Assembly (NCBI GenBank): GCA_015063085.1
Contig: SUTD01000002.1
Span: 62,001 to 126,000 of the forward strand
Direction of reading: 5' to 3'
Origin: Methanocorpusculum parvum
GTDB taxonomy: Archaea; Halobacteriota; Methanomicrobia; Methanomicrobiales; Methanocorpusculaceae
Length of the DNA stretch: 64,000 nucleotides
The notes below the pieces were generated by a model. The model was given only the letters and a program-made list of their open reading frames with translations, was not told the origin of the DNA and did not search any database. This document shows positions 23,013 through 30,427 of this stretch, one piece after another. The translations under genes were made by a program, and so were the position numbers. How positions within the stretch are numbered: position 1 is the stretch's first letter; each line of letters starts with the position of its first letter.

Positions 23013-23138
23013 ATAATTAATAATATCATCATAATAATATATCTTTAACTATTCTATGTTAATATCTCATAAGTATTGTATTAAAAATTATTTAATATAT
23101 TTCTCATTTCAATCGCATCTAATTATTTATATTGGTAA

Positions 23139-26100
23139 TTAATTTGTGATTTGAGATAGACGTTCCCTACATTCAGAAATATGTTTATCCAAGTATGTTT
23201 TATGATAACAACTAGAATTATTAAATTCAGTTTGATTATCAAACATACAAATAGCTTCAGAATAGAACTCTTTTGCCTTTTCAAGCATAAATCTTCTGAA
23301 ATAGAAATCACCCATATTAATTAATGTATATGTGAGATTATATGCATCATATCCCTTTGGATAACATTTTTCTAAATCCCTCCTAAGATTTAATGATTCT
23401 GAATACAGGTTTTCAATAATACTATAATCTTTTTGGAATATATCATTATAGTCATCATATAGATTTGCTAAATTAACAAATGTATCTGCAAGTTTCATAT
23501 AGTGAGATGTAAGCCCAATTTCCTTAAAATTATTCCTGATATTAAGGGCACATAGATACATTTTTTCAGCATTGTCATACTCACCGCGTAATTTCGATAA
23601 TCTTGCTAAGTTATAGTATGTATTTGCTAGACTCTCCTGATAATCATAGTTGTTTTTATCTCTGGACAGAAGAATTTTCTTCGCATTTAAAGCTAGTTCA
23701 TAACTTGACTGCACATCATCTAATTTACAATCTATATTAGGTTGGCTATTTTGATCAATTACTGATTGATATAATAACCCATAATTATTACAGAGCATCG
23801 AATAAAGATTAAGTTCCTCATCCATACAATTGATTTTTGAAGTATGAGTTATAAAATAACTAATTTCATCAAAATTCAATAGAACTTTTGCTTTATCATA
23901 ATTATCTTTAGAATGTACATAATCTTCTCCCATCCAGTACAGTCTACCACAATTAATGAGATTTTTAATAATATTGATTCTATTATTATATGGATTTTTA
24001 TTTAGAATAACCAATGCATTTTTATATAATCTCAATGCTTTGTCCCCCTCCCCAATTAATTCAAATATTCTTCCTCTTTTCTCCTGAATTGATGCAAAAT
24101 AAATATCTGATTCAAGTTCATTTTCACTAACAAGTGATTTTAAAAGCTTTTTTGCTTTTTCAAATTTTTTATTAGCTTGATGGAAATCATTCAATTCTAA
24201 GTGTAGATTTCCACAATGATATAAGAGATCAATAGTATTTCTCATACTCAATGTCTTAAACCTTAATAATGTATTACAACAGTCAATTATCCTTAATAAC
24301 TCACGTCGATTAGTATATTCATCAGAGTATGTTATAACTTTCTCCACATTTATTGAAGTGTTTAAACCAAGTAATATCTCATAATATAATATCTCAATAT
24401 TAGCAATTCTCTTCATTTCCCCTTCTCTTTCTGTAGACAATATTCTGTAGTAATCAAGACAAATATTATAATTAGTTTTTACTTCATCATCGTCAAACTT
24501 GAGACCATTAATATAATCTACAATTTGATGATATGAAACACACCATGACTTTCCATCTTTATTTCTTTCAACAAAACCTTTCTCTGAAAGAGATGAAAGT
24601 AATTCATCTACATTTCCATAAATTGTAATATTAGAACATGCTCTGCGTAAGACCTCTTGGTTGATATTAAAGAAAATATCATAATCAAATAGAGACAAGA
24701 GACGTAAAAATCTAATCTCATCTTCTGTAAGAATCAATTTGATTATCCTTTTCCAAATCTCCTGACTTCCATCTTTAGCATAGATTTCCTTAGAATTATG
24801 CTCCAACTCACAAATCATATTTTTATAGGTTTGTTTATCTAAGAGAGAGGGTAAATTTCTAACCATCAAGTAAGAAAAGATAGGATAACCACCTGCTATT
24901 TGTTGAATTATATCGATATTATCTTGTACCAATGTTGGATTAATACCCAATATTCGAGCAAAATATAGTAAAAGCTCCTCTACTTCTTCAATAGACGTAA
25001 CTTCTTTAGAGTATGCTTGTGAATTAACCAGATTATTTTTCTTTGATGTGGCTATTATTGTTATATCTTTATTAAGTAATCTATACACAGATTTATCTGC
25101 TAAGTCTATATCGTCTATTAATAATAAAATATTATTTTTATTACATATATTGGCAATCTGATCCATCCTATCAGCATCCGTACCCATTATATTATTATCA
25201 GATGATAATGTGTTAAGTATATGATCTAGTGTTAACTTTTCAGACTGCCCCATCCTAATATGTCTTATCTTGTCATTCCTATATCCCGACTTTGAGATAT
25301 ATGCTGAATATCTTGAGAATATAATCGCTTTATCTCCAGTTTCTAATATTCGCAATAAAGTTAATACTTCAGCAAGGGTTGTTTTACCTATACCTCCAGG
25401 ACCCCATAACAGTAATGACTTTTCAGTATCAATAATCTTATAAAGTTTTTTGAGTTCTGAATGATTACCAACAAAATTTTTAAACTTAAAATTTGGATTT
25501 GTATCTGGATGTGCATATCTATCCAAGATATCTTTCACTAAATTCTTGAATATTCGATCCACATTATCTTGGTTACATCTACCTAATGTCTCATTTCCTA
25601 TCTCAACCATCAATTGTGATAGTTTTGGCATATTATTGAATGTCAGAGAAATTTCATTCTCATCAAATACTATTGAGTTTGAATTTTTCCCAACCTCAGC
25701 AACAATATCTTCCCTCTCTTGAATACTCAGTTTATCATAAGTGTATCCATACTTCCATTTAGTACAACAATCCAATTTATTATTGTTTAGAATATCATAT
25801 ATTTTCCACAGATTGCCAAATAAAAATATTAAATGCGGGCAATTAATGCATCTTCCCAGCCTCAATTCACAATGAGTATATGATATTTTTCCATTACAAT
25901 CATCAGTTCCTTCATGATAATAACATCTCTCAGCAAATTTTATGTTTTCATTACCTTCCTTCTTTTCTCTTTCATTTAGACATAATTCAGAACATGAATC
26001 TGATACATGGCATTCATCAATCAACGACCCGTATTGTGGTGTTAATAAATAGATAATATAATCAGCATTGATTATGCCATAATCCCCATCATGAAAAATG

Positions 26101-26234
26101 AATTTTTGAGGTGACGTACTGCTCGCAAAATATTCCATTGCACGAGGAGTTACTGATTGTTGTAAACGAGTTAATATTTTTGACCGTACATAATCAAGAT
26201 CTTTGAAGGTAGAAGAAAGAAAGATATCTAACAT
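23139..26234 (-). CDS. NLR-like STAND ATPase: DUF4062, NB-ARC and TPR
   Basis: This 1031-residue protein has an N-terminal DUF4062 domain (MLDIFLSSTFKDLDYVRSKI; TIR-like fold) with an inserted cysteine-rich patch (CHVSDSCSELC, CYYHEGTDDC, HCELRLGRCINCP) that may bind zinc. Then comes a STAND ATPase: Walker A at 278-286 (GPGGIGKTT) and Walker B at about 368-377 (ILLLIDDIDLAD), with a winged-helix region following (YHQIVDYI). From about residue 600 the rest is TPR repeats (SLANTYYNLARLSKLRGEYD, NAEKMYLCALNIRN), the usual ligand-sensing part. The layout matches prokaryotic NLR-type immune sensors. First gene of an apparent operon with the caspase-like protease and the decayed TIR gene, so it may recruit or activate the caspase. 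Confidence 0.85.
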   Translation of the reverse strand: MLDIFLSSTFKDLDYVRSKILTRLQQSVTPRAMEYFASSTSPQKFIFHDGDYGIINADYIIYLLTPQYGSLIDECHVSDSCSELCLNEREKKEGNENIKFAERCYYHEGTDDCNGKISYTHCELRLGRCINCPHLIFLFGNLWKIYDILNNNKLDCCTKWKYGYTYDKLSIQEREDIVAEVGKNSNSIVFDENEISLTFNNMPKLSQLMVEIGNETLGRCNQDNVDRIFKNLVKDILDRYAHPDTNPNFKFKNFVGNHSELKKLYKIIDTEKSLLLWGPGGIGKTTLAEVLTLLRILETGDKAIIFSRYSAYISKSGYRNDKIRHIRMGQSEKLTLDHILNTLSSDNNIMGTDADRMDQIANICNKNNILLLIDDIDLADKSVYRLLNKDITIIATSKKNNLVNSQAYSKEVTSIEEVEELLLYFARILGINPTLVQDNIDIIQQIAGGYPIFSYLMVRNLPSLLDKQTYKNMICELEHNSKEIYAKDGSQEIWKRIIKLILTEDEIRFLRLLSLFDYDIFFNINQEVLRRACSNITIYGNVDELLSSLSEKGFVERNKDGKSWCVSYHQIVDYINGLKFDDDEVKTNYNICLDYYRILSTEREGEMKRIANIEILYYEILLGLNTSINVEKVITYSDEYTNRRELLRIIDCCNTLLRFKTLSMRNTIDLLYHCGNLHLELNDFHQANKKFEKAKKLLKSLVSENELESDIYFASIQEKRGRIFELIGEGDKALRLYKNALVILNKNPYNNRINIIKNLINCGRLYWMGEDYVHSKDNYDKAKVLLNFDEISYFITHTSKINCMDEELNLYSMLCNNYGLLYQSVIDQNSQPNIDCKLDDVQSSYELALNAKKILLSRDKNNYDYQESLANTYYNLARLSKLRGEYDNAEKMYLCALNIRNNFKEIGLTSHYMKLADTFVNLANLYDDYNDIFQKDYSIIENLYSESLNLRRDLEKCYPKGYDAYNLTYTLINMGDFYFRRFMLEKAKEFYSEAICMFDNQTEFNNSSCYHKTYLDKHISECRERLSQITN

Positions 26235-26514
26235 AGTGTTAATTAGACTTTTTGATGATATAAATTATTTGTATAATATAGTACATAACATCTTCATATT
26301 TCTAAATCATTGAATATTCAAATATCAATAACGAATAATAACCATGTCAATTTTTTGAATATCATAATGGTACTCCATAAAACAACTACCTTATTTAATG
26401 TTGAGACAGTGTCAGTAAATATCAAAGACACATTTAAACAAATAATCTATTTCCAGGCATATACAAATATCTAAAATAAAAGAGAGGAGGATAGTGCAGA
26501 GAGCCACAGAAAAC

Positions 26515-26700
26515 CTACCGCACCCTCCTGACAACCGTATCAGACACAGCCAGCCCGTGAAACAGCAAAGCACTCTTCACTGACGCCTTCGAACACCCAA
26601 GCCGCCGTGCAATCATCTGCGCCGAGCCTTCCTCCATCACCAGAACCGCCAGCTTATGCCGGTCAGCAAGCTCCGGAACATTCCGCCACGACGGAATCAT
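26515..26700 (-). CDS. small helix-turn-helix protein
   Basis: This 61-residue protein has one HTH (EEGSAQMIARRLGCSKASVK, SALLFHG) like the DNA-binding part of resolvase- or homeodomain-type proteins. Its ATG overlaps the stop of the preceding gene (ATGA at 26697-26700), so it is translated with the operon running from 28967 down to 26515. It is the last gene; the AT-rich 280 bases to its left separate the operon from the NLR gene. Possible role: DNA-binding accessory of an integrated element. Confidence 0.6.
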   Translation of the reverse strand: MIPSWRNVPELADRHKLAVLVMEEGSAQMIARRLGCSKASVKSALLFHGLAVSDTVVRRVR

Positions 26701-27200
26701 ACACCCTCCGATGGAGAAGAAATCTCCTCAATCACATAATCCATCAGCCGCTCCTCCTTCTCCGTCAGCCGGGAAAACACGTGCGACGGAACAACCTTCG
26801 ATAACTCAGTCGAATTCACCACTTCATACTTCTGAATCTCCGAAGAACCCAGAATATCCCGTGCCTCAAGATACAAAGCCCGCCTGCCGATAATCTTCTC
26901 CGCATCACTTGCCTTCACGTGAACCAGAGAATCAAACAGCTCAGAACTATAAGCAGCCACATCCGCCACCTTCACCTTCGTATAACTCCGGTACTTCCCG
27001 CACAGAGCATACTTCTCCGATGTCAGCCCTTTATCCAGAATGTCTGCTACCTGGTGCTTATACTCAACCTCCACAAAGTCAAGCATCCACCGAAGCGCCT
27101 CTCTAAATTCAAAAAGCCATACCGCCCGTTCAAACCCAGAATTCACCGGACACGGGTGTGCATCCTGGATAATATCCAGATACTCCTGAGGTGTTTTCAT
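26697..27200 (-). CDS. hypothetical helical protein of the element operon
   Basis: This 167-residue protein begins MKTPQEYLDIIQDAHPCPVN and is largely helical and charged (EFREALRWMLDFVEVEYKHQ, KEERLMDYVIEEISS). No signal peptide, membrane segment or motif is recognised. It overlaps both neighbours by four bases: its ATG with the stop of the HNH gene and its stop with the ATG of the HTH gene. GC content and arginine/serine usage match the rest of the operon rather than the AT-rich island to the left. Confidence 0.6.
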   Translation of the reverse strand: MKTPQEYLDIIQDAHPCPVNSGFERAVWLFEFREALRWMLDFVEVEYKHQVADILDKGLTSEKYALCGKYRSYTKVKVADVAAYSSELFDSLVHVKASDAEKIIGRRALYLEARDILGSSEIQKYEVVNSTELSKVVPSHVFSRLTEKEERLMDYVIEEISSPSEGV

Positions 27201-27808
27201 ACTTTTTCCTCCTTCTTCATGCTCAACTCATCTTCCAGAATCCTTCGGACTACCGCCTGCTGTACTCCGTACTTCGTACGAATGGTATTAATCGAAATTC
27301 CTCTGGAAAAATCCGCAACAATCTTCTTCCGGACTTCTCCCGGGACAGCCTCTATCGGCACATCCGACATATACGACTGATTATGAATAATCCGGGAAAT
27401 TACTGAATGATTACAGTTATAATCGCGGGAGAGCTGCATTACCGTCGCTCCTTCTGCATACTTCTTCCGCATCTCCTGAACCTGCGCGAAGGTGAACTTT
27501 GCATTCGTCAAAAGCTGGTTTTCTGCAGCAGTTACCAGCCGCAGATTGCAGAGCCGGTTATCCTTCTTATTTCCGTTTATGTGGTCTAATTGGAAACCGA
27601 CCGGAATCGGACCGTTTGCAGCAACCCAGATAACATGGGACAGCAGAAAACGGCTGACTGTGATATACCCTCTGCTGTTCTCAGAACCTACCAGATTGCC
27701 TTTCTTTGCAGTCGAATACACCTGTCCGGTATCCAGAGACGGAACCCACTCTCCGGAGCGGATTTTATCCAGGATATACACATCCGACATACTACAGAGA
27801 GTTACCAT
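27197..27808 (-). CDS. HNH endonuclease with C-terminal HTH domains
   Basis: This 203-residue protein has an HNH_3-type nuclease core at about residues 40-100: SRFLLSHVIWVAANGPIPVG, FQLDHINGNKKDNRLCNLRL, VTAAENQ (D-H, N, N-L-R). Two HTH-like segments follow (MRKKYAEGATVMQLSRDYNC with NHSVISRII; SINTIRTKYGVQQAVVRRIL). This is the layout of phage or element homing-type HNH nucleases. Start at 27808 (MVTLCSMSDVY) has GGGGGAG close upstream and overlaps the previous gene by 17 bases; MSDVY at 27790 is the alternative. Expected to cut DNA at a specific site; target unknown. Confidence 0.8.
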   Translation of the reverse strand: MVTLCSMSDVYILDKIRSGEWVPSLDTGQVYSTAKKGNLVGSENSRGYITVSRFLLSHVIWVAANGPIPVGFQLDHINGNKKDNRLCNLRLVTAAENQLLTNAKFTFAQVQEMRKKYAEGATVMQLSRDYNCNHSVISRIIHNQSYMSDVPIEAVPGEVRKKIVADFSRGISINTIRTKYGVQQAVVRRILEDELSMKKEEKV

Positions 27809-28103
27809 TCTCTCCCCCTAAGAACCGGAGTGCTGCAAACACTCCTTCCAGGAACCAGCGGTCCGCATTCGGCGTCGGCGACGAATTGTCACTTGCGATA
27901 ATCACCGCACACTTCAGCTCCTCCACATCTGCAGGAGAATGGAAATATGACGTCACAATAAAGTCCAGCATCTGCTTCTGCTTCTCCGGACTCTGTACCA
28001 GACTATGGTCTTTTTCCAACCGCCCGGATGCCCGCGACGCCTGAGGAGCATGCGCCTCCGGCTTAGCTCCTGTATCCCTGTTATGGTCTTTTTCCGACCG
28101 CAT
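27792..28103 (-). CDS. hypothetical protein with N-terminus extended by an R1 repeat
   Basis: Starting at ATG 28103 this frame gives 103 residues, of which residues about 8-33 (RDTGAKPEAHAPQASRASGR region) are encoded by an R1 repeat inserted in frame. The duplicated flank EKDHN/EKDHS shows the original start was MRSEKDHSLVQSPEKQK, giving about 77 residues. The rest (MLDFIVTSYFHSPADVEELK, WFLEGVFAALRFLG) is similar in pattern to the gene just upstream (FIEGVMSGLNARRV against FLEGVFAALRFLG), so the two may be distant paralogues. Function unknown. It overlaps the HNH gene by 17 bases. Confidence 0.6.
   Translation of the reverse strand: MRSEKDHNRDTGAKPEAHAPQASRASGRLEKDHSLVQSPEKQKQMLDFIVTSYFHSPADVEELKCAVIIASDNSSPTPNADRWFLEGVFAALRFLGGENGNSL
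28004..28101. repeat. R1 repeat copy between duplicated gene ends
   Basis: tatggtctttttcc occurs at 28004 and again 78 bases later at 28082, with ccgc/ccgc following (one mismatch between). The enclosed R1 core (28025-28080: gatgcccgcgacgcctgagg ... ggcttagctcc) thus sits between two copies of sequence that is both the 3' end of the upstream gene and the 5' end of the downstream one. The 78-bp step is 26 codons, so both reading frames are kept. Confidence 0.8.
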
Positions 28104-28365
28104 CAAGAACCCTCCTCGCGTTTAATCCGCTCATCACACCCTCGATAAAGGCGCAGTCAAGGTACGGAGTGCGCGAATGCTCACGCGCCTCCTGCAAAGC
28201 ACGGGGAACAACCTCATTCATCATGAACTCCCAGCCGGAATCCCCTTCCCGGGAACCCATTGCCGCAAGCATCAGAAACTCTGCCCGAAACGGCTCATCA
28301 TGATACAGAGATGCACCCCGCTTTTCCTGCTTCTCCGGCTCGGCAGGATTCCGGTATTTTGTCAT
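28081..28365 (-). CDS. hypothetical protein, 94 residues
   Basis: The start at 28365 (MTKYRNPAEPEKQEKRGASL) has a strong GGAGGTGAT at the right distance. The product is soluble and helical (FRAEFLMLAAMGSREG, WEFMMNEVVPRALQEAREHS, LDCAFIEGVMSGLNARRV). It overlaps the 58-residue gene upstream by ATGA and ends where the downstream gene begins. Its last codons (EKRP-like end, positions 28081-28101) are the sequence duplicated around the R1 repeat. Family not recognised. Confidence 0.6.
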   Translation of the reverse strand: MTKYRNPAEPEKQEKRGASLYHDEPFRAEFLMLAAMGSREGDSGWEFMMNEVVPRALQEAREHSRTPYLDCAFIEGVMSGLNARRVLDAVGKRP

Positions 28366-28538
28366 GCGACAATCACCTCCTCCTGGTGCTGAAGAGCAGA
28401 AATCCGCCTCCTGCGTTCCCGGAAGAACCATTCCTCCGCATCAATAACGCCGGCAGATTTATTCTTCTGCAATCCAAATGCCTTATGGCTGTGCCGTGTC
28501 TCCGTAATACCCGGTTCAGCCTCAGTGTTTCTTTTCAT
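28362..28538 (-). CDS. 58-residue basic protein
   Basis: ATG at 28538 to TGA at 28362, overlapping the upstream gene by 17 bases and the downstream ATG by ATGA. The sequence starts MKRNTEAEPGITETRHSHKA and ends in a basic helix (EEWFFRERRRRISALQHQEE). Its overlaps on both sides and the strong downstream ribosome site within its 3' end (GGAGGTGAT) support translation. A nucleic-acid-binding peptide is plausible from the RRRR helix; no family recognised. Confidence 0.5.
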   Translation of the reverse strand: MKRNTEAEPGITETRHSHKAFGLQKNKSAGVIDAEEWFFRERRRRISALQHQEEVIVA

Positions 28539-28779
28539 AATCTGATTCCATATGATTCCAACTCGCTTTTCTCCGGTCTGTTAAACCGTGTTTGTCATAG
28601 ATACGCTCCCGGAAAATTTTCTCCCCGGCATAATGCTCCATGGACTTCCGCTGAAAATCAGCAATGCTTTTGCAGCCGAGTTCCTGCATCCTGCGTTCTA
28701 TGACAGCCAGTTCCTCGGAAGAAACCGTCACTGACAGTTTGTGTCCGAGTTTGCTTTTGGGTTTTAACCGCCCGTTCAT
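28522..28779 (-). CDS. ribbon-helix-helix/MobC-like small protein
   Basis: This 85-residue protein has a pattern of a ribbon-helix-helix DNA-binding fold: LGHKLSVTVSSEELAVIERR (strand, then first helix) and MQELGCKSIADFQRKSMEHY (turn and second helix), followed by a basic tail. This resembles plasmid mobilisation accessory proteins (MobC type) and phage repressors. It overlaps the 63-residue gene upstream by ATGA. No relaxase is seen in the window, so mobilisation is only a suggestion; autoregulation of the operon through the repeats at 29.1-29.35 kb is the other option. Confidence 0.6.
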   Translation of the reverse strand: MNGRLKPKSKLGHKLSVTVSSEELAVIERRMQELGCKSIADFQRKSMEHYAGEKIFRERIYDKHGLTDRRKASWNHMESDYEKKH

Positions 28780-28967
28780 AGATCTTTCAAATCCTCATAC
28801 CGCTCTTTGAGCATCCGTTTCAACTCCTTCTGCAAAACCTCACCATACGCATGCAGGCGGCTTCTCAGCGCATCTTCACCGCATTCCTGAAGGAATCTGC
28901 GCATCGAACCATAGTCACGCTCTATGTCCCCGAAAACACGGGAGAACAGCTCTTCTGGGTTTGTCAT
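28776..28967 (-). CDS. 63-residue coiled-coil protein, first gene of the element operon
   Basis: The start at 28967 (MTNPEELFSRVFGDIERDYG) has AGAAGGAT just upstream. The whole product is helical and charged (LHAYGEVLQKELKRMLKERY) and may form a short coiled coil. It is the first of eight overlapping minus-strand genes running to 26515; the promoter should lie in 28970-29370. Family not recognised. Confidence 0.55.
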   Translation of the reverse strand: MTNPEELFSRVFGDIERDYGSMRRFLQECGEDALRSRLHAYGEVLQKELKRMLKERYEDLKDL

Positions 28968-29373
28968 ATCCTTCTCGATAAGTCCCTTGAGATACGCCCC
29001 CGGTTTTTTCCGGTTCTTCAGGTGGGTGTAGAGGTGTTGTTCGTTTCGTTTAAAGTGCAGCTTGAACTCGCTCGCTTTTTGCGGCGAATTCGCTGTTCTT
29101 TGATTGTTGGTGATGCTATCACCAATGAAAAATGCGGGTTGGGATTATTTAATGCTGTGTCAGGCAATTTTGCAAAATGTCTGACATTTTCGCATGTTTT
29201 CCAGGAAATACCGTTATTTGAGCAGATTTTGTCAGACATCCGGTCACGGATTTTTCCGGCTTTCAGAGATGGAGATTGCTTTAATCTGAAGAATACCCGT
29301 GCCGCAGGATTTTTTTTCCTGTCTGACATTGTCAGACATTTTCGGGCATACGGATTCTTCCTCCATGCGGGTT
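28968..29373. promoter_or_regulatory. operator-rich region with TGTCWGACA sites
   Basis: No gene is supported in these 406 bases. Four copies of a 9-bp near-palindrome occur: tgtctgaca at 29178 and 29320, gtcagacat at 29231 and tgtcagaca at 29330, the last two head to tail. Three of them are followed by ttttcg or a similar word. A separate perfect inverted repeat, ttggtgat/atcaccaa, lies at about 29107-29125. This is the expected control region for the eight-gene operon. Confidence 0.55.
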
Positions 29374-29682
29374 CTATGGGAAGAGTTTCATTGCGACGTG
29401 AAGAGCTGAGATGGCACCCTCTATCACTTCTTTATGCTCTTCAATCCATTCCCTGCAATAGGCAATGTCCGTTCTGAGTTCCTGCAGTTCCGTATCAGTG
29501 ACACGGGGTGATTCCGGAAAACAACTGCTGTATCTGAGGTACTCACTCATCGTTCTGAATCCATAATCACGGGTGTTCTTCTGGATAAGATTCTGTTCCT
29601 CTTCAGTAATGCGGAGAGTTATTCGGATGAGCTTTTTCTGCGGCTGTTTTTCCGTCTTGTAAGTTCGACGTTTCTCAGTCAT
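29374..29682 (-). CDS. ribbon-helix-helix/MobC-like protein
   Basis: I start at ATG 29682 (MTEKRRTYKTEKQPQKKLIR); the open frame continues upstream with unlikely sequence. About 102 residues: a basic arm, a strand-helix-helix core (LIRITLRITEEEQNLIQKNT, RDYGFRTMSEYLRYSS) and a C-terminal helix (ELQELRTDIAYCREWIEEHK). The ITLR-TEEE--+I----++G--T+SEYLR pattern is the MobC/relaxosome-accessory or RHH repressor pattern. It is related in layout to the 85-residue protein at 28522-28779. It is separated from the rest of the operon by the operator-rich region, so it may be the regulator that binds there. Confidence 0.65.
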   Translation of the reverse strand: MTEKRRTYKTEKQPQKKLIRITLRITEEEQNLIQKNTRDYGFRTMSEYLRYSSCFPESPRVTDTELQELRTDIAYCREWIEEHKEVIEGAISALHVAMKLFP

Positions 29683-30360
29683 CCAAGTCAAGCGGTATTG
29701 CATGTATGCTATTTTGACTTTTTGCCGGGAATTTCTCTGCGCGCCGGATACAAAACCGGGAAAAAAACGATAACCCGGCAAAAAATGAATTTCCGGTCGG
29801 AAAATTATATATCAGAGAAGAGTGCCGGAAAAACGAAAACGGAAATCCTTTGAGCAATCGAAAAAATACGGCAGAAACAGCAAAATCAAAAATCACGAAA
29901 AATGGTCTTCAGATGCGGTTTTGGAGAGGTTCACACGCAAAATCAATCCGTGAATCACTGATTCCTGCTGTGAACCGCTGAAAAACCAGTGAACCGGAAG
30001 CAGTGATTTTCGCCGTCTTCGTAAATTTGCTCCAAAGTCTTTAATGTTTTTTACTTACACTAATACAATGGGCTGAAATTTTAAAAAGTGAAAAAACTGT
30101 GTTTTCATTTTAAAAAATGAAAAAACATGCTGTTTTCAAATCGAAAAACCTGTTTTCAAGTGGAAACAGAGACAGTGATTTTTGCTGTGAACTGCCGGGA
30201 GTATTTATAGTACAGAGGATTTTACCGGTTCACACCTAAAAGATATAAAAAGATTTCCGACCGGAAAATCAGAATTTACCCGGACATCGTTTTTTCCATA
30301 CGACGTTTTGAAAAGAACAGGAAAACAACACAGAATAAAGAAAAATAAAATGAGCCTTTT
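29683..30360. other. gene-free repeat-rich region, possible origin or promoter
   Basis: I see no gene in about 680 bases. Short motifs recur: cagtgattttcgccgt (30000) and cagtgatttttgctgt (30174), gctgtgaaccg (29967) and gctgtgaactg (30183), and a cluster of tgttttca words at 30089-30160 including a ttttcatttt/aaaatgaaaa inverted repeat. The arrangement resembles iterons of a plasmid origin or a multi-site promoter. Confidence 0.4.
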
Positions 30361-30367
30361 ACCCTAC

Positions 30368-30425
30368 ATCGTAGGGCTAAGGCTCGAAGAGCCGCACGCC
30401 CTAAAGGCGTCGCGGGGATATGGGC
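30368..30425. repeat. R1 repeat copy at the 3' end of ftr
   Basis: ccctacatcgtaggg hairpin followed by ctaaggctcgaagagccgcac and gcgtcgcggggatatgggcg: the reverse complement of the R1 orientation seen at 1344-1405. It abuts the ftr stop codon (30428) directly. No duplication of the ftr end is visible on its left. Confidence 0.75.
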
Positions 30426-30427
30426 GT

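Noticed and set aside
29018-29329. 103-residue minus-strand frame between the RHH genes
   Set aside because: It runs through the operator-like repeats, has no ribosome site and unlikely composition.
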